NCBI GenBank assembly: GCA_027563935.2
Contig: CM050448.1
Location: 63,849,843-63,913,842, forward strand
DNA from: Costus lasius
Lineage: Eukaryota > Streptophyta > Magnoliopsida > Zingiberales > Costaceae
DNA: 64,000 nucleotides
Direction of reading: 5' to 3'
Shown here: positions 44,271 through 55,486 of the stretch, in pieces
How the letters are laid out: each line of letters starts with the position of its first letter
Position numbering within the stretch: position 1 is the first letter of the stretch
Made by a program: the position numbers and the translations under genes
The notes under the pieces: model-generated
The model's input: only the letters and a program-made list of their open reading frames with translations
Told to the model about the DNA's origin: nothing
The model's database searches: none

Positions 44271-44570
44271 CACGGCCTAGCCATGTTCACCATCACGGCC
44301 GTGATTGCCTCGTCGATGTCACAGGTGGTTTTCCGAAGCAGGCACGGGCATGCCATGTTCATCATCATGGCAGTGATCAAAGATGGGAGATTTTTGTCGA
44401 GCTAATCATGGCATGGGGGTGTCGCTGTCACAACCGTGATTACAACTTCCAGATCCTTGGCCGATGCTATCACTGCTGTGCCGTGTTCTTCATCATGAGC
44501 GCGCATGCGAACCAGTCTTTGCACCGATGCCATCACGGCAATGCAGTGATGACCATCACGGTCGTGCCTG
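44271..44570 (+). repeat. Palindrome cluster after pol in G2
   Basis: Repeated CACGGCC-TA-GCCATG and ATCACGGCCGTGAT pairs with decayed relatives (CATGGC, CACAACCGTG). The units resemble those of the G2 LTR (12302-12742) but lie inside the element. TATAAAA follows at 44588-44594. Confidence 0.75.
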
Positions 44571-44587
44571 TATTCGCCCAATCCACT

Positions 44588-44594
44588 TATAAAA
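44588..44594 (+). promoter_or_regulatory. Candidate internal TATA box before env-like ORF (G2)
   Basis: TATAAAA in CCACTTATAAAAGGGG, shortly after the palindrome cluster and upstream of the env-like ATG at 47120 (about 640 bp once solo LTR G4 is removed). The layout copies that of the LTR promoters. Promoter activity is inferred only. Confidence 0.45.
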
Positions 44595-44876
44595 GGGGAC
44601 GACGGTGGAACTTAGGGTTCACACCCGTTCCTAGTGCCGCCGCCACCTCTTTCCTTTGTCTCTGGGCTCGAAACTCTCCATATCTCTTCTCTGCTAGCAT
44701 CCTTAGCTTCGGCGACCTTCTCTGCTTCTCGGTGAACCATAGATCTGGTTTTCTGGTTGTGTTCTCACCACTTCACTGGACTTCGCCGCCATCGCCAGAT
44801 CTTCGCCATTTTTTGCCAGATTTCGCCGCCGATAGTTCTCTCGGCTTCCCTATTTACAGTCGTTGTTGTGTCCGCA
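44595..44876 (+). mobile_element. G2: region before env-like ORF, part 1
   Basis: Pyrimidine-rich, CGCCGCC-containing sequence with no convincing ORF. The left target repeat of G4 is probably GTTGT (44872-44876). It continues at 46765. Confidence 0.6.
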
Positions 44877-46764
44877 AGTGCACGGATACTTGAAGTAATA
44901 ATTAAGATATCGAACCACAGAGACCTCGTTTGTCAAGTACCGAATAATAGATTTCTCACTAGCTAGGCAATCGAAAATGATGAAAGCAAACTATCAGAAA
45001 CTACATGAAAAAGTCAGAGAGAGAAACATGGACTGGGGTTTCATCCACCTTAACTTCTATGACTAGATCCAAATATGGGCTCGTCAGTTTAATTTTATTA
45101 TGATAAACATAAAATTTACTTTATAAAGAAATCATCTCGCTTTCGTGCAGACAATTTACAAAGAACCAATCCTCACTTTTGCACAAGATTTATTCGATGT
45201 TAAATAAAAGTAAATCATTGACAATGAACTGAAAGATCACTTTCATGTATCCAAATTCTAAGTCAATTATCTCAAGTGAAAACTAAATACTTTCATACTT
45301 TAATTTTCATAGGTTCTGCTTAAGGTTCTCCAACGATCCGATATTTAATTTCTTACAATATCATCATGTTTATTTCAATAACTCAAACCTAGGTCAGGTT
45401 ATCAACATGGCAATAAACTTCTAAAATCTAGAAATAAGAACATACCTAATTTCTTACGATGAGTTCCTACATCTCAATTTTAGGGTTCCAAGTTTTTGCA
45501 AATCACTTTTCAGTCCATATCACAAAAACTCTAAATAATGCTGATAAAATAAAACTAGAAAAAATTAAAGGCAATCATCACATAAGTAGAATTATCATAG
45601 TAAAATTGTCCTGACGAAATAAAGTCATCTAGTCCTTAAGAAGTTAAGGGGATTACACACCCATGTCCCAAAAAGAGTTTAAGCTAGCATAGTCGAAGAA
45701 TTACAATAAATCATAGTTTCAAAGGGTAAGAAATCAAAGAGGAAGAGAAAATCTACTAACAACACGACTGTAATGAAAATTACAGCCGTAATTTCGGGTG
45801 ATGAACAGCAGCGGCGATGCCTCTTTTGTTGATTTCTCCTACAATCGATCTCCTTTCACTCTAAAACTTCTGGGGTATGTTCTCCTCCTCTATGCGCAGC
45901 TTCCCCTCAAATTTCACGGTTGGAGATGCATTGTACGCTTCCCGGCGGTGAAACCTAGGGCGATGGTGAAAACTGTGATTTCTCTCTCGAATGCTGATGA
46001 AAATTAGGGCTTTTCATCTATGTCTCCTCGTCTCGATCTGACAAGTATTTTCCTTTTTACGGATCTCCAATTGATAGTGTAGATCGTCCGCCATTACTCA
46101 CGCAAGAATTGGGCTTCAATAAGTCCGGGAAAATCGGCCGCCTGGGTTGTAATTACGGCCGTGATTTTGGTTACGGTAATGCCGTATTTTCATTCTGTGA
46201 AGAATCTGGAAAGAAACACGGGCCATGAAAACAACCACAACAGTTCCGTGATCGTGCAAAATATTCTGTAAGAAAATCTACTGAAATTACGGCCGTGCCG
46301 TAAAAGCTGCAAAACTCTCTGGTCGGAAATCAACCTAAATTACGGCCCGTAATATGCTTCACGATTGTGCCATAAAATCTAGAAAACTTTCTGTACAGAA
46401 ATCGACCTAAAATACGGCAGTGCTCAAAAATTACGGCAGTGCCATGGTTTATTCCGTAGATTCAGTAAAACCATGGTACCGTAATTTTGATTACGGCGCT
46501 ACCGTATTTTTGGTCTGAAGCCCCAATCTTCGTGAAATTTGATATGTAATCTTCTCTTGATGATGGAAATTCATCTATGCATTTGAATTGCTTGAAAATG
46601 CTTAAAATTAAGGTCTTTTTACCTGAAAATGATCAAAAACACAAAAAGGTGTAGATTCCGCAATATTTGATAAATAAGGCATAAAAATAAGCAAAAGAGC
46701 ATGGATATGACATGAAAAGACCTATAAAATGACGCAAAATATACTATGAATTTTCGTGTCATCA
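44877..46764 (-). mobile_element. G4: solo Athila-type LTR, antisense
   Basis: 1888 bp, minus strand TGATGACACG...GCGGACACA. No primer site on its left and no polypurine tract on its right, so it is a solo LTR left by LTR-LTR recombination. Flanks are GTTGT and GCCGC, differing by three C/T changes. It contains TTACGG/CCGTAA-type palindromes (about 46150-46505). It is the same family as the G5 LTR. Confidence 0.82.
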
Positions 46765-47119
46765 GCCGCTAGTCCCCTCGACCTTCCGGCACCTCCAGAT
46801 TTCCAGATCTAAGGGTTTTCGATCCTAGATCTGTGTTTGTCTCCTGCCATTGCCTATTTTTCCAGATCTGGCCGCCGCCCTTTTTTTGCCTTCGCCGCCG
46901 CCATCTATTCATCAATGCTGCTGCTGACCGTTCACCACACGCTCCTAGATCTAACTTCTCAGCTCTCTCTGACTGGCAGCTCCTTCCTAGCCTTCAGCTG
47001 CCACTTCTTCATGCAAAGCCGCCACCATTTTTCAACCTCTTCAGCCTCACATCCTGCTGCTAGCAGCTCACTTACTCTAGCTACCAACTCCGACTGCCAA
47101 TGCTTCATCGGTCCATACC
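46765..47119 (+). mobile_element. G2: region before env-like ORF, part 2
   Basis: Continues part 1 with the same pyrimidine and CCGCCGCC character up to the env-like ATG. Short ORFs here (for example 46837-47133) are low in complexity and I do not call them. Confidence 0.6.
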
Positions 47120-47490
47120 ATGTCTGGCCGTAAGAATACAATGGCGTGGAAGTCCTCCAAGCGTCCCGCCATGGATGAGGAGAGGAATCAGTACGACATT
47201 GTTTTTCGTGACGCCGTGCAGAAGGCACACTATAATCTCTTGGAGTCCCGATGAGTTGTCAACACCTAATATCTTGATCGTATCACACTCTTCGCCCTAG
47301 GGCTCTCCGATGACGTATATTATATGTTGCAGCAAATCGGATGGGAGAAGTTGTTCCAGACGACACCACCGATGTATGTGCTAATTACTCTAGAATTCAT
47401 GTCATCCCTCGAGGTCGATGTCAATATCCATGATGATGATGACGACAGGACTATCTCCTTCTAGCTGGCTAATCAAGATCATATGGTCAT
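47120..47490 (+). pseudogene. G2: env-like ORF fragment
   Basis: From ATG 47120 one frame is kept for about 120 codons with three stops. Readable blocks are DEERNQYDIVFRDAVQKAHY, then YLDRITLFALGLSDDVYYML, then QQIGWEKLF and LEFMSSLEVD. This resembles the ORF found after pol in Athila elements, usually called env-like; its function is unproven. The element is lost at about 47470-47490, where a B-LTR-derived fold-back begins. It would lie downstream of integrase if pol were intact. Confidence 0.7.
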
Positions 47491-47572
47491 GACTAAATTA
47501 GGTTTGGCAAAGGGACTAAAAGTGTATGGTCATACCCAGGTGACAACCTAATTTAGTCATGACTATATGATT
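47471..47572. repeat. Fold-back of copia B LTR sequence
   Basis: Arms 47479-47504 and 47545-47570 are inverted copies (26 nt, one mismatch) separated by 40 nt. The spacer and right arm are B LTR in plus orientation, with the palindrome variant GTATGGTCATAC at 47524-47535. The left arm is the same segment inverted. It lies at the broken edge between G2 and B4. Confidence 0.8.
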
Positions 47573-49274
47573 TGCCCTCTGCAGTCTCACACACACGGAT
47601 GCCTCGAGCTCTCTTCTTCCTCACCCGATGCTAGCTTCGGGAAGAAGATCCAAGCCTTTATACTGCTTCTTCAATCCTTGCGCCTCCTCCAAGAGAAGAT
47701 GTGCCAATGAAGATGGAGAGGAGATGAAGAAGCCACCAAGAGAAGTCCTTCTTGCGCCAAGAGGAAGAAGGGAAGAAGACTTGCGGCTATGGAAGAGAGA
47801 ATGCGCCAATGCCTCCTTTTCTCTCGCCCCTTTGCTTGCTCACACCTCCAAGAGAATTATTACCTCAATATGGGGTGGCAAGGGGTCTCTTTTATAACAA
47901 GGAGAGGCGGTTTGGGGAGGGCTATAATCATGACAAGTGGGCGGCTCGGATGAGGGGTTGACAATTAGGGTTTGAGGCAAGGAAAGTCTCCAAGACTTTA
48001 CCATAAACCTCATTCAACCTATCCGTATTTGCCCAAGAGCCATATCAGCCGAAGACATGCCTTAGAGGCATTCATTCCATCAAAGGATGAAGGGCTAGGC
48101 GCCCTTTACTTCCTAATGAAGGAAAGGCGCCAAGCATCACCCCATTATGCCCCTTAGGCGTCTTCATGGATAAATTCTCCCCATTATACCCTTTTAGGCT
48201 CATATCTCTTCATGACAACTTATTAGCAAGCCCAACATAGCAATGGGCCTAGCCCAAGGCCCATTATGCATGTTAACCAAGTCATTGGATCCAATCCAAC
48301 TTAACCCAAGGTCAAATGATGCTAACCATGGTTACATTGGTCAATATGCCAAAATGGAAGTTGGCTCCAATAAGTTTATTCCATCTCATCAGGCCATTGG
48401 CGCTGATGAAATCTCCAAAATGGATCCCAGTTATCCAATAACTCGATCATAAGGCTTCCCGATCAATACGAGAGCTCGAGTATCTTGGTGTGCGACCCTA
48501 TAGGTTCCTCTGACGCTGGCAGTGCTGACCAGTTCTTTGGAATGGATATCGACATCGACATCCCCATCATTGCGACTAGGTACAGATACATTATAGTCCC
48601 TTTGCCAAACTAATATCCGATTGGACAAGTGTGTCATCACTTGTTTTCACCCAATCACATGGCTATGACTAAATTAGGTCTTCACCTGGGTATGGCCATA
48701 CACTTTCAGTTATAGAACCATAGAAGAGTTTCATGGATATCAAACTTCCCTCAGGAAGGGGCAAATCCTTTTGTTTGTACATTGATCTTCTAATATGGGT
48801 CGTGACATACTCAATGACAACCGTTATAACCTCCCAATTACGGCGAAGTGTTGGGTTGCATCAAAGTATGTTACTAACCATACAGAAGAGTCAATGACCT
48901 AAAGTCTAAGGATTAATGCATCTCCTATCACTTAAGAGGATAACTCATGACACTAAGTCATTGCCTCACAGCGGGTCTTATCCAGTATATCTACCACTGA
49001 TATACCCATATGTCTGCGTTAGCACCTCGTGCCTAACTAGCCCATATACTAGTCTCACAAGTACCAGGGTTGTCCCATATCCACTTAGGTACATCGACTG
49101 GGGAGAATTATTTGAGCACAGATCCAATCTATCTCCAGGGACATTATCATGTAAGTACACAATCGCAGGTGTAGACAAACATTGATAATGCAATGCCAAG
49201 ATGATATAAGAAATATCAAAATCAAGTAGTACACAGTTTGACTAAATATAGGTCTCAGGGCATATACACCAACA
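47573..49274 (-). mobile_element. B4: antisense copia B LTR, 3' end lost
   Basis: The right end is a true LTR start (minus strand TGTTGGTGTATATG at 49274). It holds the conserved palindrome at 48690-48701 and the 'ctctgcagtctcacacacac' block near 47580-47600, where it breaks off some 200-250 bp before the LTR end. It abuts B5 in opposite orientation. Confidence 0.88.
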
Positions 49275-51036
49275 CAGAGTGGATATGGGATAGCTCTGGT
49301 ACATGTGAGATTGGTTTATGGGCTGGTTAGACACGAGGTGCTAACGCAGACATATGGGTATATCAGTGGTGGATATATTGGACCGACCCGCCGTGAGGCT
49401 ATGACTTGGTGTCATGAGTTATCCTCACAAGTGATAGGAGATGCATTGATCCCTTGACTTGAGGTCATTGACTCTTCTATATGGCTAGGGACATGCTTTG
49501 ATACAACCTTACACCTCACTGTAGTTAGGTGGTCATAACAGTTGTCATTGAGCATGTCACGACCCAGAAGATCAATGGACAGATAGAGGATTTGTCCCTT
49601 CCTAAGGGAAGTTTGATGTCCATGAGCCACCCCCCCCTATGGAAGCATGACTGAATGTGTATGGCCATACCTAGGTGAAAGCCTAATTTAGTCATGACCA
49701 TGAGCTTGGGTGAAAACAAGTGGTGACACACTTATCCAATCGGATATCAGTTTTGCAAAGAGATTGTAATGCATTAGTACCTTATTGCGATGATGGGGAT
49801 GTCAATGTCGATATCCATCCTGATGACTTAGGTAGCAGCGATGCACTGCTAGTTCCTACTCACTGCTTGTGATGACCTTAGTTCATGACTGTCGATGTCA
49901 GAGGATCTTATAGGGTCACACACCTTGATACTCAAGTTCTCATTTTGATCGGGTAACCTTATGATCGAGTCATTGGATAGCTCGGATCTATTTAGGAGAT
50001 TTCATCAGCACCAATGGGCCTAATGAGATGGAAGAAACTTATTAAAGCCAAACTTCATTTTTGGCAAGTTGACCCAAAATTGATCATGGTTGGCCACATT
50101 TGAGTTTGGGTTGCATTGGATTGGATCCAATGGCTTAATCAACTTGTGTAATGAAGTTTGGGCTTGCCCATTACCCAATGTGGCCCAATAATAAGTTGTC
50201 ATGAAGAGATAAGAGGGCATAAGGGTATAATGGGGAAAATTCATCCCCATTGGCGCCTAAGGGGTGTAATGGGGTGAAGGTGCTGCATGAGGCTTCATTA
50301 GGAAGCTTTTGATGCTTGGCCCTTCTACCTTAGATAGAAGGCTTGCCTCTAAGACAAGTCTTGGGGCACATATGGCTTGATGGATTTCTTTGGCAAGTCC
50401 TTGGTGCATATGGCTAATGGGTGGATGCTTATGGAAAGGGCTTGGAGTCTTTCCTTACATCAAGCCTTAATTGGCTTCCCCACTTACCCTTGCTGCATAC
50501 CTCTTCTTGTATTTGTGCTATATACCTCTCTTGTCGCCCCTTGTTTCAAACAACTAATTTACATGCGAGAGCACTTCTAAGGATTGGCGAGAGTTTCATC
50601 CAAAGGCAAGAGCAAGAGATAGTGGCACAAGTCTTCCATCAAGCTAGCCGCAAGCCATCTTCTTCTTCTCCTCTTGGCGCAAGAAGTTCTTGGGCTTGGT
50701 GGCATTCATCTTCTACCCTTCTCCTTGGTGCATCCTACCTTGAGGGTGGCATAAGTGGACTAGAAGGGCTCCCTAAGGCTTGGATCTTCTTCCTGAGGCT
50801 AGCACTAGGCGCAGAAAGAGAGAGCTCAAAGATCTGTTGTGTGTGAGACTGCAGAGGGCGCACACTTGGGCGCCTACATCGACATCGGTCTACATTGCTC
50901 TTAGGTACTTTCTCTCTACATTGTGTTGACCCCCTCACAAGCATCGATCATCTAGGTTTTTGGGACTGGCCCATTTCGGGGATTCGCTTCCGCTGTGTCT
51001 ATGTAAAAATTTTAAAATCTCCAGGGTTTCCCAACA
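49275..51036 (+). mobile_element. B5: copia B LTR, 5' end lost
   Basis: Starts inside the LTR at the position equivalent to about 30872 of B3 and runs to a true LTR end (CCCAACA at 51036). The conserved palindrome is at 49659-49670. No primer site follows; C1 sequence begins at once. B4 and B5 face head to head, forming an inverted repeat of about 1.6 kb per arm. Confidence 0.87.
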
Positions 51037-53855
51037 TATTTCACTATTGTCCTTCATCGTAAAGGCCATATTCATGTGGGATCTTTATGAATTCCTTCAT
51101 CTTGATGTACTCATCAATTTGAGAATACCAAGCCTTCGATGCTTGCTTTAAACTATACAAAATCTTCTTCAACTTGAGGACTTTGTGTTCTTTTCCTTTA
51201 ACAACATAGCCTAGAGGTTACTCAATGTACACTTCTTCTTATGGATAACCATTTAGAAAAGTAGATTTGGCATCCATCTAACATATTTTCCTGTTGTGTT
51301 GTGCTGTCAATGTGATGATCAACCTGACTATTTGAATTCTTGCAACGAGTACAAATATTTGTAAGTCTTCTCATTTTCATAGGCCTTGTTGATGAACTCA
51401 AAGGACTAAAGTCAAACTATATAGGCCTTATAGATGAACTGCAGAACTAGAATCATCATGTGCATGTTATGGTGTCATAGATGGAGTAAAAACATACTTA
51501 GACACATCATTTTGGTCATAATTTTTAGGAAATAAATGTATAAAATTGTAATCATTTCCATGAATTTCCCATTTCTAGCGTGCTTCTTCATCAACATCCA
51601 TATCCCTACTAATCATAAATTTTCTGTTCTTTGGATTTAATAATTTGTAGCCTTTGGATTTCATATCATACCCAATAAAAACAAAATTTTGACTTTTATC
51701 ATCCAACTTACCTCTAATCTCATCATCAACATGTGAATAAGCAACACTACCAAAAACTCTTAAATGATAGAGAGAATGTTTTCAACTAGTTTATACCTCT
51801 TGAGGTGTAACCTTTTATAGACTTCTTGTAGGACATCTTTTGCAAAGATAAACTAAGCAAGCTACGACTTATACCCAAAACTCCTTTGACATATCCTTGC
51901 TTTTTAACATGCTTTATTTCATGTCCAATATAGTTATGTTCTTTTTCTCAACTACAGCATTCTGCTAAGGTGACTTGAGAACTATTAAAAATCTTTTAAT
52001 GTGATGAGATTCACAAAATTCATTAAAAATTATTAGAAGTAAATTATCCTCCTCGATCAGTGAGGAGAGCCTTAACAGGGAAACCACTTTCTTTTTCAAC
52101 CAATGCCTTGAATTTTAAAAATGAATAAAAAGCTTCTAACTTTTATTTTAAAAAGTAAACCCAGATTTTTCTACAGAAGTCATCAATAAATAGTAAAAAA
52201 TACCTATTCTTACCAAGTGAATCTAGATCAATTGAACCATAAATGTCTGCATGTACCAATTAAAGTGGTTATGTTGCCCTTGAGAGTGATTCCTTTGGAA
52301 AACTATTTTTGAAGTGTTTTCGATAAAGGCAACTTCAGACACTTGATTTGGACACTAAATATGTAGGAGTCCATAAACCATCTTGTCCTTAAATAATTGT
52401 TTCAAGCTATCAAAATTTAGGTGTCCCGTTCGGGATGCCACAAGCATGTGGAATCAGATATGCAAGCTTTCAAACATCTAGGCATGCCATTTTTGAGTAC
52501 AAGAGAAAATATTATATTCTATGACATTTTCACATTTGTCAGGAGTTTATTTTTTGAGTTTCTAATTATCATATAATCATCTGTCAAACGAATATCATAG
52601 TTTTTCTCAAACAACTGTCCTAAACTCAGAATATTTGATTTCAAGGCAGATACATAATAAATTTGACTGATAAGAAGATGTGGACCTTTCTTAGAAATAA
52701 TCAAAATATTTCCAATTCTAGTAACATCTACTTTTCTCCCATCACCAAAAGAAATTCTCTTTTTAAAAGATTCATTTAAAGTAACAAATAAATCTTTCTT
52801 ACCCATCATGTGCTTACTAGTAGCTGTAAGTAGAAACCATGCCTCTTGTTCCTTCTTCCCTTCATTGCAAGTTAGCAAAAATGCTTATTCTTCATCTTTG
52901 TTCTCAACTTTTGTACGGAAAGAATTTTTTGTCCTTATATTCGCATGTCTGCATTCGATGACATAATGCCCATATTTTTTACAATTATAGCATTGTACTT
53001 GTGTTGTGTCTCCTCTTCTATTATGCCAATTTTCTCTACCACATTTGAAATCAGATTATAATGCTATATTATTATTACTGGTACATTTAACTCTCATGTC
53101 GGCTGAATTGGTGTAGCTTCAGACTACTGAGTTGGTGAAATTTTTGTTTGTTCTTCCTCTTCCTCTTTCATAAGATTGGACACAACCTCTTGTCTGTCTT
53201 TAACCTCTTCCTCTTCCAAACTGAGATTTTCTTTCATTTTCTACTATGGATAGTCTAAATAAAAGAACTTCCTTTTGTAGTTCCTCGTTCATTCTTTCCG
53301 AGCTTGTAGAGAACCCATGAGCTGATCTACAATCATTGTGTCTAAATCTTTGGCCTCTTCAATGGCCACAACAATATAATTAAATTTTTTATCAAGAGAA
53401 CATAGCATCTTTTCCACTACATGTACATCTTCTAGTTTTTCACCATATTTTCTCAATTGATTTACTATAGCCAGTACTTTAGTAAAATAATCAGATATAG
53501 ACTCAGAAGCTTTTATCTTAAGAGATTTGAATTGTCCTCTTATGGATTAAAGTCATATTTTTACGACTTGGTCCACACTTCTGAAAGAGTTTTGTAGGAT
53601 TTCTCATACTTATTTAGCAATCTAGGTGCTTGACACCTTTATAAACATTGTCTCATCTAAGCACATGTGGATGAGAGTAATGCATCTTATTTCACTTATG
53701 TTAAACCATCGATTTTCCCAGATTGTTCAATGTCTTTTTCAACCATATCCCACACATCTTGGGATCCAAACAAGGCTTTCATTCTCATGCACACATCATA
53801 ATTTTCTTTGGTAAGTTTTGGAAATTGGAATGGGAACATGCCTCTATTCAACATC
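51037..53855 (-). pseudogene. C1: third copia family, Gag-PR-IN-RT remnant
   Basis: Reading leftward from 53855: gag start with FPFQFPKLTKENYD and MKALFGSQDVWDMVEKD; zinc knuckle CYNCKKYGHYVIEC (about 52996-52955); protease region (52878-52519) with ILSLGQLFEKNYDI. The catalytic Asp appears replaced, because FLLTATSKHM stands where FLDTG-type sequence is expected. Integrase blocks follow (LTDRGG near 52070, EKKN near 51950), then RT (AKSTFLNGYP near 51265, YSLKQASKAWY near 51150). RT ends at 51037 against B5; the rest is missing. Very decayed, with many stops. Confidence 0.87.
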
Positions 53856-55486
53856 TTTGAACTAGTGCCTTGGTCAAATTAATTTTGACCGAATCATAAT
53901 ATTCAATTAAATTAGCTCAAATTCAATTGGGTCAAACCTTCTAGTTTGTCTACTACATGACTCGAGCAGTCGGAGCAATATAGAAATTTATGATTCAGGT
54001 GCCAAATTTGAAAGGGCATCACTTGAATGATGTTTGATCGAAACTAGTCAATGTTAGTGAAGATTGATGTTCAATCGATGATTCGTGGGTCAACATCTAT
54101 TTTCATCGACAGGTTGCTTGATGACGGAGAACACCGAAGATGGAGAGCAACCGCTCTACTTCATTGAATTCGAGCCGATTCAAGTTTCGATTAACTCCAT
54201 TGCTCCTTCACCAAAACAAAGGAGAGTGACTGCTCTACATCTTCTTTGTTGCTGGCAGTTGGCAATGACGACTCAAAGAAGAATCTAGCTTGGGCTGGAG
54301 AGGGGTGGTGACGAGGAATCTCGGCATGTTAACTAGGCGAGCAACATCTGACGTGTGGAGTGAGCAGTCTAGCAGATCTGCAAATGACGAAGCTTTTCGT
54401 CTTCATCAAGTGGAGTGAGGTCGATGGCGAGTGAGTTGGCTCCCTTGTTTTCTAGGGCAAAACAAGGCAGTGAGTCGGTGGCTGAAAGAGAGCAATCTTT
54501 GGCTACTCCTGTCTTCTTCTTAGAAGATGGTGCCAGATCTGTGATTTTGTGACTTGAATCTAAAGAAGAGGTCAGAGCAGTAAGCGGATTTCTAAGGAGT
54601 CATCGTCAGCTATCATATTAGACAAAAGATGGTGCGAGATCTGGATCTACAGATTTTTTTTTTTGCAGAGGCGATGAATGTAGGGCTTTTGCATTCGATT
54701 CGAGTCAGTGAAGAAAGGTTTTCAGATCTTGACGAGCGAATGATCTTCGATTAGGGAAGAGAGCAAGCTGAAAGATCTTGTCTTTAGCAGCATGTGTAAT
54801 TAAGTAAGTCAAGCCCCCTGAGTGAAGAAGGAGACTCTTTTTGAACCAATTGGAAAGTTGACAACAAGAACTATACAACACCCAATAGTCATATTTGCTG
54901 AACTGAGCTCAACATAGTTTGATTGGGTTGATCCATTGTTTGATTAGCTTAGACCGGTAAGCCCTTCTTCGACCACATTTTCTTATAGCTTTTTTTTTTT
55001 TTGCGATTTTAGTTCATCACCTCCGTCCGCCTAGCCCCTTTTTTCTTCCTTCATTGCAACTTCCACAGCCAAAGTTGTGAAGTAAATCAATGGCATGCCA
55101 CAGTCCTTGAACATAGAGGTGTTAGGACAACACTCACCTCTGCCACCAGATCGCGAAACCACTCTTACGATATTTGAGCAGGCAACCCGTTCTAATAGAA
55201 CTGACATAGTTTGCATAGTTTTGGATGAATGCGCTAGCTAACCATTCTAGCATGAAGAGTTCTATGTTTTCCTCTTTTGTCGATCATATAGTCAGATCCC
55301 ACATTTTGCTCAAAACATCGAGGTGACGTCGAGGTGATAGCATGTCCCTCTCTCTTAATTTCTGACAGAGTTGATTTAGGATAAGCGGGAAGGCTCAATA
55401 GAATAGGATCCTCACGTCTACAATGTCGCCTTGACTACTAAGTTTAGTGTGCTTCATTCACGCGGCTTTACTCAATATCTTACTGA
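53856..55486. other. Unassigned stretch upstream of C1
   Basis: 1.6 kb that I cannot assign. Its position suggests the C1 leader and 5' LTR on the minus strand, but I see no initiator tRNA-Met primer site or clear TG...CA pair. There are T13 and A/T runs near 54654-54663 and 54991-55003. The longest ORFs (54085-54288 plus; 55216-55031 minus) show no recognisable motif. It might also hold non-element plant DNA. Confidence 0.5.

Noticed and set aside
44046..44893. ORFs of 119 and 161 codons after the G2 pol remnant
   Set aside because: They run through T-rich and palindromic CACGG sequence. Residue patterns (MFIIMAVI, HHGNAVMTI) simply reflect the DNA repeats.
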